DNA from: Geminicoccus roseus DSM 18922
GTDB taxonomy: Bacteria > Pseudomonadota > Alphaproteobacteria > Geminicoccales > Geminicoccaceae
Assembly: GCF_000427665.1 (NCBI RefSeq)
Contig: NZ_ATYL01000005.1
Coordinates: 1-60,811 of the forward strand
Reading direction: 5' to 3'
DNA length: 60,811 nt
How positions within the stretch are numbered: position 1 is the first letter of the stretch; every line of letters starts with the position of its first letter. This document shows, piece after piece, positions 34,333 to 43,630 of this stretch. A model generated the notes under the pieces. That model did not search any database. It was given only the letters and a program-made list of their open reading frames with translations, and was not told the origin of the DNA. The position numbers and the translations under genes were made by a program.

Positions 34333-35366
34333 CTAGGTGTTCGGTCTCGGAGTGTCGTGGTGCACTGTCGCGTGAGGGGGAGGACGCGCTATGGCACCAA
34401 GTCTTCATGGTTCAGCCAGAACGACGCCGCGAGTTCGAGCCGAACTCCAAGCGTCGCAAGAGACGACCCGCAGCCTCGCCACGCGCTACGGGCTGAATCC
34501 CAAAACCGTTGCCAAGTGGCGCCATCGGACCACGACCGCCGATCAGCAGATGGGACCATCCCGGCCGCGCAGCTCCGTCCTGACCGAGGCCGAGGAGGCA
34601 ATCATTATAGAGTTCCGGCGGCGTACCCTTCTGCCGCTCGATGACGTGCTGGGCTGCTTGCGGGAGACGATCCCCAAGCTCTCGCGCAGCGCCCTGCACC
34701 GATGCCTCGTGCGCCACGGCATCTCCCGCTTGCCCCAAGGCGAGGAGAAGGCCTCGCAGCGCAAGCGCTTTACCGAGACCAGGATCGGCTACGTCCACAT
34801 CGACGTCTGCGAGCTGCGCTTGGCCCAGGGCAAGCTCTTCATGTTCCTGGCAATCGACCGCGTCTCGAAGTTCGCCCACGTCGCCTTCCTGGATGCCAAT
34901 ACCAAAGCGAACGGCGCCGCCTTCCTAAACGAGGTGGTCGAGGTCTTCCCTTATCGGATCCATACCGTCCTGACCGACAACGGCATGGCCTTTGCCGATC
35001 TGCCCAAGAACCGTGGCCGCTATCCCGAGATCGAGGCTCTCTTCGGCGGTCACATCTTCGACCGCGTCTGCAGCAAGCACGGAATTACCCACAAGCTCAC
35101 CAGGCCCTATCACCCTTGGACGAATGGCCAAGCCGAGCGGATGAACCGGACGGTCAAGGACGCCACCATCAAAGCCTTCCACTACCCAGACCTCACGGCA
35201 CTCCAGGCCCACGTCTTGGCCTTCGTCACCGCCTATAACTTCGCCAAGCACCTCAAGGCACTGCGATGGCGGACACCCTTCCAGGTGATCTGCGATGCTT
35301 GGACGACTGAGCCCTCCATCTTCAAGATCAACCCGCACCACCTCATTTCGGGACCGCACACCTAGA
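34333..35366 (+). mobile_element. IS481-family element
   Basis: Ends are inverted repeats: left CTAGGTGTTCGGTCTCG at 34333; right, read inward, CTAGGTGTGCGGTCCCG from 35366. CTAG at both ends is the likely target duplication. The right CTAG is itself the insertion point of the next element (IS630). Confidence 0.8.
34391..35365 (+). CDS. IS481-family transposase
   Basis: A 324-residue integrase-type transposase. HTH near the start (SLATRYGLNPKTVAKWRHR). The DDE core shows YVHIDVCELRLAQGKLFMFL (first Asp), TVLTDNGMAFADLP (second Asp), and a Glu in RPYHPWTNGQAERMNRTVKD. It ends PHHLISGPHT inside the right terminal repeat. No lesion seen. No partner genes. Confidence 0.92.
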   Translation: MAPSLHGSARTTPRVRAELQASQETTRSLATRYGLNPKTVAKWRHRTTTADQQMGPSRPRSSVLTEAEEAIIIEFRRRTLLPLDDVLGCLRETIPKLSRSALHRCLVRHGISRLPQGEEKASQRKRFTETRIGYVHIDVCELRLAQGKLFMFLAIDRVSKFAHVAFLDANTKANGAAFLNEVVEVFPYRIHTVLTDNGMAFADLPKNRGRYPEIEALFGGHIFDRVCSKHGITHKLTRPYHPWTNGQAERMNRTVKDATIKAFHYPDLTALQAHVLAFVTAYNFAKHLKALRWRTPFQVICDAWTTEPSIFKINPHHLISGPHT

Positions 35367-35432
35367 GCATTTTCGGTTTGCGCGAGTGCTGGTTTGGCTG
35401 GAGCTTCTACTATCTGAGTGGAGGCGGCAGCG

Positions 35433-35786
35433 ATGGCGGCACCCTTTTCCCAGGATCTGCGTTTGCGGCTGGTGCAGGCGATTGAGGCCGGCAGTTCAGC
35501 CCGACAGGCGGCGGCCCGCTTTAAGGTGAGCCCGACGGCGGTGCATCGGCTGATGCGGCGGGTGCGGGCAACCGGGAGCACCCAGCCGGCCAGTATCGGC
35601 GGCTACCGCAAGCCGTTGCTGGCCGGGCATGAGGACCTGCTGCGGGAACTGGTGGCCGGGCACAAGGGTATCACCCTGGCCCAGATCCAGGCCGAGTTGG
35701 TCCGCCGCGGCATTGAGGCGGGCTCCCTTACGACGATCTGGTCGACCCTGCGCCGGCTGGGGCTGTCGCACAAAAAAAGACGCTGA
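35433..35786 (+). CDS. IS630 transposase, first frame
   Basis: 117 residues from ATG 35433: MAAPFSQDLRLRLVQAIEAG, HTH SSARQAAARFKVSPTAVHRL, then a second HTH region to LSHKKRR and stop. An A7 run at 35771-35777 allows slippage into the second frame, as in many two-frame IS630 elements. It supplies the DNA-binding half of the transposase. Confidence 0.85.
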   Translation: MAAPFSQDLRLRLVQAIEAGSSARQAAARFKVSPTAVHRLMRRVRATGSTQPASIGGYRKPLLAGHEDLLRELVAGHKGITLAQIQAELVRRGIEAGSLTTIWSTLRRLGLSHKKRR

Positions 35787-36354
35787 GGGCGGCCGAGCAG
35801 GCTCGGCCGGACGTGGCCAGGCATCGCCACCGCTGGCGGATCTGGCAGCGCTATCTCGACCCCGCCAGCTTCGTGTTCCTGGACGAGACCAGTGCTGGCA
35901 CCAACATGGTCAGCCGCTACGGCTGGTGGCCGAAGGGCCGGCGCCTGGTTGATGCCGCCCCGCATGGCCACTGGAAGATCACCACCTTCCTCGCCGGCCT
36001 GCGCGCCAGCGGCATCGTCGCCCCGCTCGTCCTGGACGGGGCCATGACCGGCTCGACCTTTCGAGCTTATGTCGAGCAACTACTCGTACCTGCTCTCACA
36101 CCTGGCGATGTGGTGGTGATGGACAATCTCGCCGCGCACAAGGTGGCAGGCATTCGAGAAGCCGTCGCCGCTGCCGGCGCCAGCCTCCTCTACCTGCCGC
36201 CCTATACGCCCGACCTCAACCCGATCGAGCAGGTCTTCGCCAAGCTCAAGACGCTCCTGCGTCAGGCCACCGCCCGAAGCCGCGAAACCCTCTGGAGCAC
36301 TATCGGACACCTGCTCACCACCTTCAGCACCACCGAATGCGCCAACTACCTCAG

Positions 36355-37521
36355 GAGACTGCCGCGAAACCCTGGCCTTGGCGGTGCTGCTGTGATTCGA
36401 TCCTGGTGAGGCGGGATGGGAGCGGCCGATGGTGCGCAAGGCGGTGGGTCAGGTGAGCCTAGTCGAGGCGCTGCTGCCCGCGGCCTTTGGCAGCAACCAG
36501 CGCCTGGAGCGGATCAGGGCACAGGTCGACTGGCAGCCGATCGAAGTGTTGTTGCAGCCCATGCGTCGCGCACCGACCGGACGACCTGCCTATCCGCCAC
36601 TGGTGCAGCTCAAGGCCCTGCTCCTCCAACAGTGGTACCGCCTGTCTGATCGTGATCTCGAAGAAGCCCTGGCCGATCGGCTGAGCTTCCGGCGGTTCTG
36701 TGGCCTGGGTCTGGAGGATGCGGTGCCGGACGCAACCACCTTGTCGCGCTTTCGGATCGACCTGGCCGAGGCAGGTCTGGCGGAGATGGTCTTCGACGCC
36801 TTGAACCGGCAGTTGGAACAGCGTGGCCTCTTCATCAAGGCGGGCACCATGATCGATGCGACCTTGGTGGAAGCCGACGTGAAGCGGCCGCCCATGCGCG
36901 AGGGTGAGGTGTCGGAGCGGGACCCTGCCGCCGGCTTCACCCGCCGAGGACAACGCAGCTTCTTTGGCTATAAGGCGCACCTAGCGGTGGATCAGGGGAG
37001 CGACCTGATCCGCAAGGCGATCCTGACCAGCGCCGACATCGGCGAGAGCACTGCCGCCGATGCCCTTATCTGCGGCGACGAGGCGGCGGTGCTGGCCGAC
37101 AAGGCCTACGAGTCGATGACGCGGCGAGACGCCCTGGCCGCCATCGGCATCGTCGACCGGATCATGCACCGCCGGCAGGCAGGCAAGCGTCAGCCTGACT
37201 GGCACAAGTGGATGAACGTCGCGATCACGCCGCTGCGCGGGCAGATCGAGAAGCTCTTCGGCACCATGAAGCGGCGCTACCTGTATCGCCGGGTGCGCTA
37301 CCGCGGCCTGGAGCGCAATCGCTGCCAGCTCTGGCTGCTTTGTGCCGCCATGAACCTGAGAAGAGCGAATCAGATCACCGCCTGATCGACATCCAGAGAT
37401 CCCAAACAGGCCGATCTTACCTGGCCGACAATGGGTCGAGCAGGCGTCATCCGCCGCAGGCACCGCCAATCCGCCATGTCTTGTCGTCAGACCACGGACC
37501 TAGGGCTTTCGCGCCAGTCTC
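36355..37521 (+). mobile_element. IS5-family element nested in IS630
   Basis: 1167 bp with terminal repeats GAGACTGCCGCGAAA and, inward from the right, GAGACTGGCGCGAAA. A 5-bp target duplication CTCAG is present at 36350-36354 and 37522-37526. It is the youngest insertion of the stack. Confidence 0.85.
36429..37385 (+). CDS. IS5-family transposase
   Basis: A 318-residue protein with the N-terminal domain of IS5 transposases (LVQLKALLLQQWYRLSDRDL, FRRFCGLGLEDAVPDATTLS) and the catalytic core: GTMIDATLVEADVKRP (first Asp), AVLADKAYESMTRRDAL (second Asp), and a C-terminal region with LRGQIEKLFGTMKRRYLYRR (Glu). Ends NLRRANQITA. Intact. The C-terminal basic block binds the element's ends. Confidence 0.92.
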   Translation: MVRKAVGQVSLVEALLPAAFGSNQRLERIRAQVDWQPIEVLLQPMRRAPTGRPAYPPLVQLKALLLQQWYRLSDRDLEEALADRLSFRRFCGLGLEDAVPDATTLSRFRIDLAEAGLAEMVFDALNRQLEQRGLFIKAGTMIDATLVEADVKRPPMREGEVSERDPAAGFTRRGQRSFFGYKAHLAVDQGSDLIRKAILTSADIGESTAADALICGDEAAVLADKAYESMTRRDALAAIGIVDRIMHRRQAGKRQPDWHKWMNVAITPLRGQIEKLFGTMKRRYLYRRVRYRGLERNRCQLWLLCAAMNLRRANQITA

Positions 37522-37566
37522 CTCAGGAATGCCGGCTATGTAGCCAACTAAACCGCAAATGCTCTA

Positions 37567-38075
37567 GGCAACATTAAGGCCTGATCAATCATCCTTTTTG
37601 TTCTGGGTTGGATCGCATTCTTCCAGATCCTCATCCTCTACTATCAAGCCTCCAGATTGGAATGGCTATCTCGATCCTGACCAGCAGTCGATTGCGGTAG
37701 CCGTGTCTTATCAAGCTGGAATGGACCAGCATGGCGGCGGCTCGTTCAATTCGATGCGGTGGATAGCAGACATGCTCTTCATCATGTGCAGACCATATCG
37801 AGAAATATCTGAGGATCATTCGAATTATTGGTGATGCACGGTTACCGTAATTCAAATGCATGCAAAGTCAAATGTCATTATTAAATATGACTCTTTACGT
37901 GTTAACTTAACTACAAGTATTATTAATATCAGCAAGTACTGACTCCACACTACTACGATTCGAGTCGAACTCTTAAATGGAAATTTTTTATGCCATTATA
38001 TGGTCTGGACTGTCTAGATCTAATCTTCTACAGCTTGTCATCTCCAAAACCGATGGCAGTGACGGGGTTAGGGTG
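37567..38075. other. AT-rich stretch; possible membrane-protein tail
   Basis: Right of the IS stack, 37585-37671 reads SIILFVLGWIAFFQILILYY, QASRLEWLSRS and stop, like the last helix of a membrane protein cut by the IS insertion. The rest is low-GC sequence without a supported gene. Confidence 0.35.
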
Positions 38076-38318
38076 ATGAGCAAGCCAGAGAAGACATTGC
38101 TACAACATGCAGAAGATGACTTGAATGAAGCAAAAATGTATATGAATAAGAAACTACGGATGCACCCAAGAACTAAACAGCTTCAGGATAAAGCAACGGC
38201 TAATATGTGCTTTGAAATCGAAATTGAGCGCATAGCAGAAATCAAGAAGCAAATGGCAATCAAGAGAATGTCAACTTCTGCGTTCTTTGATGATCTCCTG
38301 CGCAAAAGCGGAATCTGA
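38076..38318 (+). CDS. Small orphan protein, 80 aa, AT-rich
   Basis: Starts at ATG 38076 after GGGGTTAGGGTG. Charged, helical protein: MSKPEKTLLQHAEDDLNEAK, then MYMNKKLRMHPRTKQLQDKA, a Cys, and a Lys-rich helix (EIERIAEIKKQMAIKRMSTS) ending DDLLRKSGI. No family recognised. Base composition is far lower in GC than the chromosome-like genes, and codon use is different, suggesting foreign origin. The downstream small membrane protein may belong with it. Confidence 0.5.
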   Translation: MSKPEKTLLQHAEDDLNEAKMYMNKKLRMHPRTKQLQDKATANMCFEIEIERIAEIKKQMAIKRMSTSAFFDDLLRKSGI

Positions 38319-38478
38319 TATAAGAATGTCTGCATTGGGTTCTTTTTCGACATTTGGCTGTAAGGAAGCTTTAGCCGAGCGCTATCTGTTACATGGCGAT
38401 GACGTGCAGAATGCTGGTTCTTCTGCGGCGGCAGCCAATCGTACAGTCTCTTATGTGGGCGATCTCAGGAGGCATCAG

Positions 38479-38691
38479 ATGATACAGGAAGATAGAAATC
38501 AGCCGATCATGCGGTGGCAGCTAGATCATGCGATCACGATGCTTAAAAAAGAGCTGGAGATCGACAAGATCAATGAACAAACAGAGCGCGTTAAATCGCA
38601 AACAAAACTGCTGCAGATGGTCTTTGGCGGACTGCTAGCCTTCATCCTGCTCACCAGCTGGATCTTGTTTCTGGTTGATCTAAGCAAATGA
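38479..38691 (+). CDS. Small orphan membrane protein, 70 aa
   Basis: Start at ATG 38479, right behind AGGAGGCATCAG, a textbook ribosome site; longer frames exist to 38287 but lack one. The protein has an N-terminal coiled coil (DHAITMLKKELEIDKINEQT, ERVKSQTK) and one C-terminal membrane helix (MVFGGLLAFILLTSWILFLV). No family recognised. The layout (soluble coil plus tail anchor, short, AT-rich island) is like that of small phage or defence effectors, but this is only a comparison. Confidence 0.55.
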   Translation: MIQEDRNQPIMRWQLDHAITMLKKELEIDKINEQTERVKSQTKLLQMVFGGLLAFILLTSWILFLVDLSK

Positions 38692-39682
38692 TCTGGAACG
38701 GACCGCTCGCCTATCAGGCTTGGATGGCTCGATCAACGAGAGACGATCAACGGGACCGTAATCGAGCTATCTTGCCTGGATACCGACAATAGGCGCAAAA
38801 GCATGAAAGAAAGATCCCTCTGGAATGAGCCGCTTGCACGCAAAGAGACCAAGCAAGAAGAGGATATACCCTCAGATCAGACCTCCATGAGGACGGTCTG
38901 ATCATTTAGCGAGATCTAACTATCTGAAATAGCGTAATTCTTTCTAAAAACTGGTGATCAATCTAATCCATTCGGATTGGAAAACTTCTCATATCAAAGA
39001 TCAATAACTGCTAGCAATTATAACGATCTGATAAGAGTTTTCGGCATTGTGATACGCATTTGATCATTATCTGATCAGCCGCGTCATCACCTGGATATTG
39101 GGGAACTACGAACTTCTCCAGGAGGAAAGAGCCGTCCTTCTCTTAACGAGCATGGAGGCTTTTTTTCTATGGGAGGCATGCTTTGGCTGCGGCAAAGCCC
39201 GCAACAACAACAATGGTGTTCGTTTCAAGCCACTCATTGCCGCCGCGCCACCGTCTGTGCCTCACTCATTGAGCAGATCCAGGCTCTCACGTTGACGGTG
39301 TCGATCCTGGTGCGGCCGTGGAAGCGATTGTTCCGGGACACGCGATAGATCCGTCGCCCCTCGCGCTGCCGTTGCCCTCGATGGCGCAGGTATCTGACGC
39401 GTCCTTGGCTCCGATGTTCCGATCTGCCTCCCGAGAAGCCCATAGCTCTTTACCTGGCGGACAAACCCAGATCCCGAGCCTTTCCCGGCTCGCTACCCAC
39501 CCCTTATCGATCAGGCGCATCGAGAGGCAGGAAGGGGACGAACATTCTGTATGTCCTGGCCAGGCCGAGAGATCAGCCTTATCTGCATCTGCAGCAGAGC
39601 AACGAGTAAGGATGCGACCATCATGGTGCCGTTTCCCAAATAGAGGTCACGGCGAAGAGGGGCCTGGGTCACTGGATTGAGA
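38692..39682. other. AT-rich sequence without supported genes
   Basis: Contains many GATC-rich and A/T-rich runs and several short frames (for example 39098-39295) without ribosome sites or family resemblance. Confidence 0.4.
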
Positions 39683-40081
39683 TCATCCGGGATGCGGAAC
39701 CTCTTCGACGAGGGCCTGCAGCTGTTCTCGGAGAGACAGATGCTTGAAGTTCGGGTCGATGCTCTCGTTTGCAACTTGAACATCCCTCAGTCGCTCCAGG
39801 AACATGGCAGGCGCACTCTCTTCTGCATGACGATCGCCGCAGCATGATGTTTGCAGAGCCATAGAGCCGCGTGGGCACGCTTCATCATCATGCCGATGCG
39901 AAATACTATCATTTGTCGAATCGCTGCCTACGGGGCTGCTAGGCGCCTTGAAAGCAATCTCGATTAGCGGGCAGACAGAGGCTAGGCCCAGAAGCGGCTT
40001 GGCACTCGCCTTCGGGGAGCCCGGTTTGGCAGTCGTGAGCTTCTGCTTCTGGCGAATGGTCTTGTGATCGCGTTCAAACAA
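39683..40081 (-). CDS. Doubtful hypothetical protein, 132 aa
   Basis: An open frame starting MFERDHKTIRQKQKLTTAKP and ending DPNFKHLSLREQLQALVEEV, PHPG. The middle is Ser/Ala/Cys-rich without clear structure, while the last 30 residues look like a genuine helix. It could be a short orphan gene or a remnant. No ribosome site is convincing. Reported with low confidence because the region has no better candidate. Confidence 0.25.
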   Translation of the reverse strand: MFERDHKTIRQKQKLTTAKPGSPKASAKPLLGLASVCPLIEIAFKAPSSPVGSDSTNDSISHRHDDEACPRGSMALQTSCCGDRHAEESAPAMFLERLRDVQVANESIDPNFKHLSLREQLQALVEEVPHPG

Positions 40082-40197
40082 GGCCTTGCCGACAGCCCGT
40101 AGAGTTGGGCTCTGCTAGCCCGGATAATTCATGAGAGTGAGTCCTGCGCGATCTGATCGGCAGAGCAGCGGCCCATGTCGTGCCGCTCACGATGAAA

Positions 40198-43100
40198 TCA
40201 TTGCAGCTCGTCGAGGAGCGTCCGCGCGTCCTGCAGATCGCGGGTGTCGAGCCCTTCGGTGAAGCAGGCGTGGAGGGGCGCCAGCAGCTCCCGCGCCTGC
40301 GCCGGCTTGCCTTGCTCGCCCCATAGCCGCGCGAGGCTGATGGCCGCCCGTAGCTCCCAAGACCTCGCTCCTTGCGACCGGGCCACGTCGAGCGCCCTTC
40401 GCAAGCCCGCCTCCGCCTGATCGGCATCGGGTGTCGGCCGCGTGAGCCAGCACAGGCCCTGCAGGCGGTGCAGCTCCACCTCCCACCACCGCGAGCCGGT
40501 CCGCTCGACCAGATCGGCGGCCTCTGCGAGGCGAGTCATCGCCTCATCCCCGCGGCCAGCAGTCAGGAGCGCGTCCGCCATGCACGCGAGCATGAACGGC
40601 TCCCACGGGACCGCCTGCCGGGCCGCGAGGCCCTCCCGGATCCGTGCCATGCCCACCTCCCCGTCGCCGGCCGTCGCCCGCGCCCAGCCGTCGCAGCACT
40701 TCGCAATCGAGGCGAAGTACGGCAGGCGCTGCTCTTCCGAGAGCTCGATGACGGTGCCGGCGTGCGTCCGCGTGCTCGCGGGGTCGCGCAGCATCAGGTG
40801 CAGGAGCGCCGCCGTCGTGTGGTGGTAGATCACGCTGTAGCCGTGGCCGAGCCGTTCCGCGTGCTCGCCGCTCCTCCGGAGGTGGCGGCGCGCCGTGTCC
40901 GGGTAGCCGAGGATCCAGCAGATCCACTCCAGGAAGCCCAGTGCCGCCACCAACGGGTCGAACGCGTACCGCTGGAGCAGGGTGCGGTCCTGCTCCGGCC
41001 GGTAGAGCTCGACGGTCCGCTCCAGCTCGCGGCGGGCCGAGGCGAACTCGCCGGCCAGCAGCAGCGCCGTCCCCATGGTGCGGTGTGCGAGTATCTGGCA
41101 GGGCCGGTCGCCACCCAGGTCCGCTCGCCGGAGCGCCTCCTCCGCGTGCATGCGCGCCTGTTGCAGGTCCCCACGGTTGACGTGCACCAGCGAGAGGCCG
41201 TTCAGGGCGTGGGAGACCTCGACAGGGTTGTCCAGCTCCGTGGCCAGGTGCAGGCTCCGCCTTAAGGTGTCCTCGAGCTCCGCGGCAGCGTGCCCCTTCG
41301 TGGCCCGCAACGCACTCACCAGCAGGCCCCGAATCCGCAGCTCCATCTCGAGCCTGGTCCGGGGGTCGCCGACGCGGGCGACGGTGAGGAGCCCGTTTGC
41401 CAGGCTGTTCGCCGCCTCGACGTAGGCCGACCGGTCGCTCGCCCGCACGCCCGCCTGGAGCCAGTAGTCCGTGGCGGCCTCGTACCGCTCGGCGAGGGTG
41501 AGATGGTGGGCGAGGACCTCCGGCTCCGACCCGAGGGAGCGACGCTCCTGCAACGCCGCCGCGATGCGGCCGTGTAGCCTCGCCCGACTGCTCTTCAGCA
41601 AGCTCTCGTACGCCGCGTCACGGAGGAGGGCGTGCTTGAAGGCGTAGCTGGCCTCGGGCGGCGTGCCCCGGACGAACAGCAGCTCGCCGGCGACGAGCTG
41701 GTCGAGAGCCCGTCCCAGTTCCGGCGGGGGCAGGGTCGAAACGGCGGCCAGGAGCGCGTAGCCGAACTCTCGCCCGATCGCGGCGGCGGTCTGCGCCACC
41801 TCCTTGACCGGGGCCATGCGATCCAGCCGCGCCATGAGCGAGTCTTGCAGCGTCGCTGGGACCTCGAGGGCCGACGACGGTCCTGCCGGCGCAGGCCCGT
41901 CACCGACGTCATCGAGAAGCCCCGCTTCGAGGACGGTCTTGGTCAGCTCCTCGACGAACAGCGGCACCCCTTCCGACTTGGCCAGGATCCGCCCGAGCAC
42001 CTCGTCCGGCAGCCTCCATCCCCTCGCCACCCGCTCAGCGATCGCTAACACCTGCCGCGTCCCCAGCCTGCCCAGCGTCAGCAGCGTCGCATGCGGGTGG
42101 CCCTCCCAAGGCGGCGCGAGCTCGGGCCGGAAGGTGACGACGAGCAGCGCCCGCAGCCGCTGCACCCGCCCGACCACCATGTCGAACAGCTCGCGGGATG
42201 TCGGGTCGAGCCAGTGCGCGTCCTCCAAGACGATCAGAACCGGGCGGCGCGCCGCGAGGCCGTCGAGCTGCGCGAGCAAGGCCCCGAACGTCTCGCTCTT
42301 GCGTTGTTGCGGGCTCGGCTCGCGGGTCGAGTAGCGCCCGAGGTCCGGCAGCCCGAGCAGCTCGGTGAGGATCGGGGCCGAGGCCGCCACCTCCGGTGCG
42401 GCCTCGCGGAGCAGGGCCTCCAACCTGTCCAGGTTGGCCGCTGGCGGGTCCTCCCGCTCGATCCCCGCCGCGCGCTCAAGCTGCTCGGCGACCGGCCAGA
42501 GCGCGCTGTTCGGGTGGTGCGGGGAGGCCTGGTAGCGCAGGACGGTGTGCGGCTCGTCCCGGAGCCGGTGGCGCAGCGCCGAGACCAGGCGGGACTTGCC
42601 GATGCCCGGCTCGCCACAGAGCATGACGACTTGGCCTTCCCCCTCCCTGGCCCGCTCCCACCGATCGAGCAGGAGGGCGAGCTCGTGGTCGCGGCCGACG
42701 AGCGGGGCCCGGTCCGTGCCACGAAGAGCCTCGAAGCGGTCTTCGACCCGGTCCTCGCCGAGGACGCGGAAGGCCTCCACCTCGCCCCCGAAGCCCTTGA
42801 GCGGCCCAACCGCGAGCGGCTCCAGCGCGAAGAGGCCGCCGAGCAGGCGCCGCGTCGTCCCGGCCACGAGCACCCGACCCGGCCCGGCCACCCCTTGCAG
42901 CCGTGCGGCGAGGTTCGGGGTCTCGCCGACCACGGCCTGCTCTCGCGCGGCCCCCTCGCCGATCAAGTCGCCGACGACGACCAGCCCGGTCGCGATCCCG
43001 ACCCGGCAGGCCAGGAGCGCACCCGCACGGGGGCCGAGCTGGCCGACGGCCCCTACGACGGCGAGCGCCGCTAGGACCGCGCGCTCGGCCTCGTCCTCGT

Positions 43101-43578
43101 GCGCCCGGGGCCAGCCGAAGTAGGCGAGCACGCCGTCGCCCATGAACTTGGCGACGTGCCCCTCGAAACGGGCGACCGCGCCCGCGACGGCGTCCTGGTA
43201 GGCACGGATGATGTCGCGCATCTCCTCGGGATCGAGGCGGCGGCTGAGCTCGGTCGAGCCGACCAGGTCGACGAACATCACCGTGAGCTGTCGTCGCTCG
43301 GCTTGCGATTCCGTCGAGGTCGGCAGCGTCGAGGGCGCCGGAGGTGCCACCGATGGTTCTAGGCTGACCGGCGGACCGAGGGCGGCGATCGCGGCCAGGA
43401 GCCGCTTGCGGTGCCCGAGCGAGCTGACGCCGAGCTCGCGCAGGTCGTCCGCGGTTAGGGTCGGCAGCAGGTCGGCGCCCACGTCGTTGTCGCGGAACGC
43501 CGGTTCGTACTGGCCTAGACCAAGGCCGCGTAGCCAAGCCCCGACATCCACCGTCATCCCCCGGGCGCTCGCCTCCAT
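40198..43578 (-). CDS. SAM-adenylate cyclase-AAA ATPase-TPR signalling protein
   Basis: A 1126-residue cytoplasmic protein. Order: SAM domain about residues 10-70 (VGAWLRGLGLGQYEPAFRDN), class III nucleotide cyclase about 95-270 (VMFVDLVGSTELSRRLDPEE, GHVAKFMGDGVLAYFGWPRA), AAA16-type ATPase from about 290 (PLVGRDHELALL, Walker A CGEPGIGKSRL, Walker B VLIVLEDAHWLDP), and a long C-terminal TPR-like helical part (LHGRIAAALQERRSLGSEPE ... WGEQGKPAQARELL). The metal-binding Asp residues are present, so it may make cAMP or cGMP. Start may be the second ATG at 43557. It is very GC-rich, in contrast to the AT-rich flanks, suggesting separate acquisition. Confidence 0.92.
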   Translation of the reverse strand: MEASARGMTVDVGAWLRGLGLGQYEPAFRDNDVGADLLPTLTADDLRELGVSSLGHRKRLLAAIAALGPPVSLEPSVAPPAPSTLPTSTESQAERRQLTVMFVDLVGSTELSRRLDPEEMRDIIRAYQDAVAGAVARFEGHVAKFMGDGVLAYFGWPRAHEDEAERAVLAALAVVGAVGQLGPRAGALLACRVGIATGLVVVGDLIGEGAAREQAVVGETPNLAARLQGVAGPGRVLVAGTTRRLLGGLFALEPLAVGPLKGFGGEVEAFRVLGEDRVEDRFEALRGTDRAPLVGRDHELALLLDRWERAREGEGQVVMLCGEPGIGKSRLVSALRHRLRDEPHTVLRYQASPHHPNSALWPVAEQLERAAGIEREDPPAANLDRLEALLREAAPEVAASAPILTELLGLPDLGRYSTREPSPQQRKSETFGALLAQLDGLAARRPVLIVLEDAHWLDPTSRELFDMVVGRVQRLRALLVVTFRPELAPPWEGHPHATLLTLGRLGTRQVLAIAERVARGWRLPDEVLGRILAKSEGVPLFVEELTKTVLEAGLLDDVGDGPAPAGPSSALEVPATLQDSLMARLDRMAPVKEVAQTAAAIGREFGYALLAAVSTLPPPELGRALDQLVAGELLFVRGTPPEASYAFKHALLRDAAYESLLKSSRARLHGRIAAALQERRSLGSEPEVLAHHLTLAERYEAATDYWLQAGVRASDRSAYVEAANSLANGLLTVARVGDPRTRLEMELRIRGLLVSALRATKGHAAAELEDTLRRSLHLATELDNPVEVSHALNGLSLVHVNRGDLQQARMHAEEALRRADLGGDRPCQILAHRTMGTALLLAGEFASARRELERTVELYRPEQDRTLLQRYAFDPLVAALGFLEWICWILGYPDTARRHLRRSGEHAERLGHGYSVIYHHTTAALLHLMLRDPASTRTHAGTVIELSEEQRLPYFASIAKCCDGWARATAGDGEVGMARIREGLAARQAVPWEPFMLACMADALLTAGRGDEAMTRLAEAADLVERTGSRWWEVELHRLQGLCWLTRPTPDADQAEAGLRRALDVARSQGARSWELRAAISLARLWGEQGKPAQARELLAPLHACFTEGLDTRDLQDARTLLDELQ

Positions 43579-43630
43579 GGCAGCAGTCTATCCCAGGCCG
43601 CGCCGGGCCGACACGACCGATCGCCCGGCG

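Larger units (their letters stand above)
35787..37551 (+). pseudogene. IS630 transposase, second frame, interrupted
   Basis: After the slippage site the frame reads TLRAAEQARPDVARHRHRW and the catalytic domain: FVFLDETSAGTNMVSRYGWW (first Asp), VVVMDNLAAHKVAGIREAV (second Asp), LPPYTPDLNPIEQVFAKLKT (Glu). At NYL (36354) it is broken by an IS5-family insertion; the missing end RNAGYVAN and TAA resume at 37522-37551. Joining the two parts through one CTCAG copy restores the reading frame exactly. Confidence 0.85.
35365..37564 (+). mobile_element. IS630-family element split by another IS
   Basis: Left end GAGCATTTTCGGTTTG at 35365, right end inward GAGCATTTGCGGTTTA from 37564, flanked by TA at 35363-35364 and 37565-37566, the normal IS630 target. 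Removing 36355-37521 and one CTCAG copy restores an uninterrupted element of about 1.0 kb. A truncated relative is at 51158. Confidence 0.85.

Noticed and set aside
40372-43074. Several plus-strand frames inside the cyclase gene
   Set aside because: Arg/Pro-rich shadows in very GC-rich DNA.
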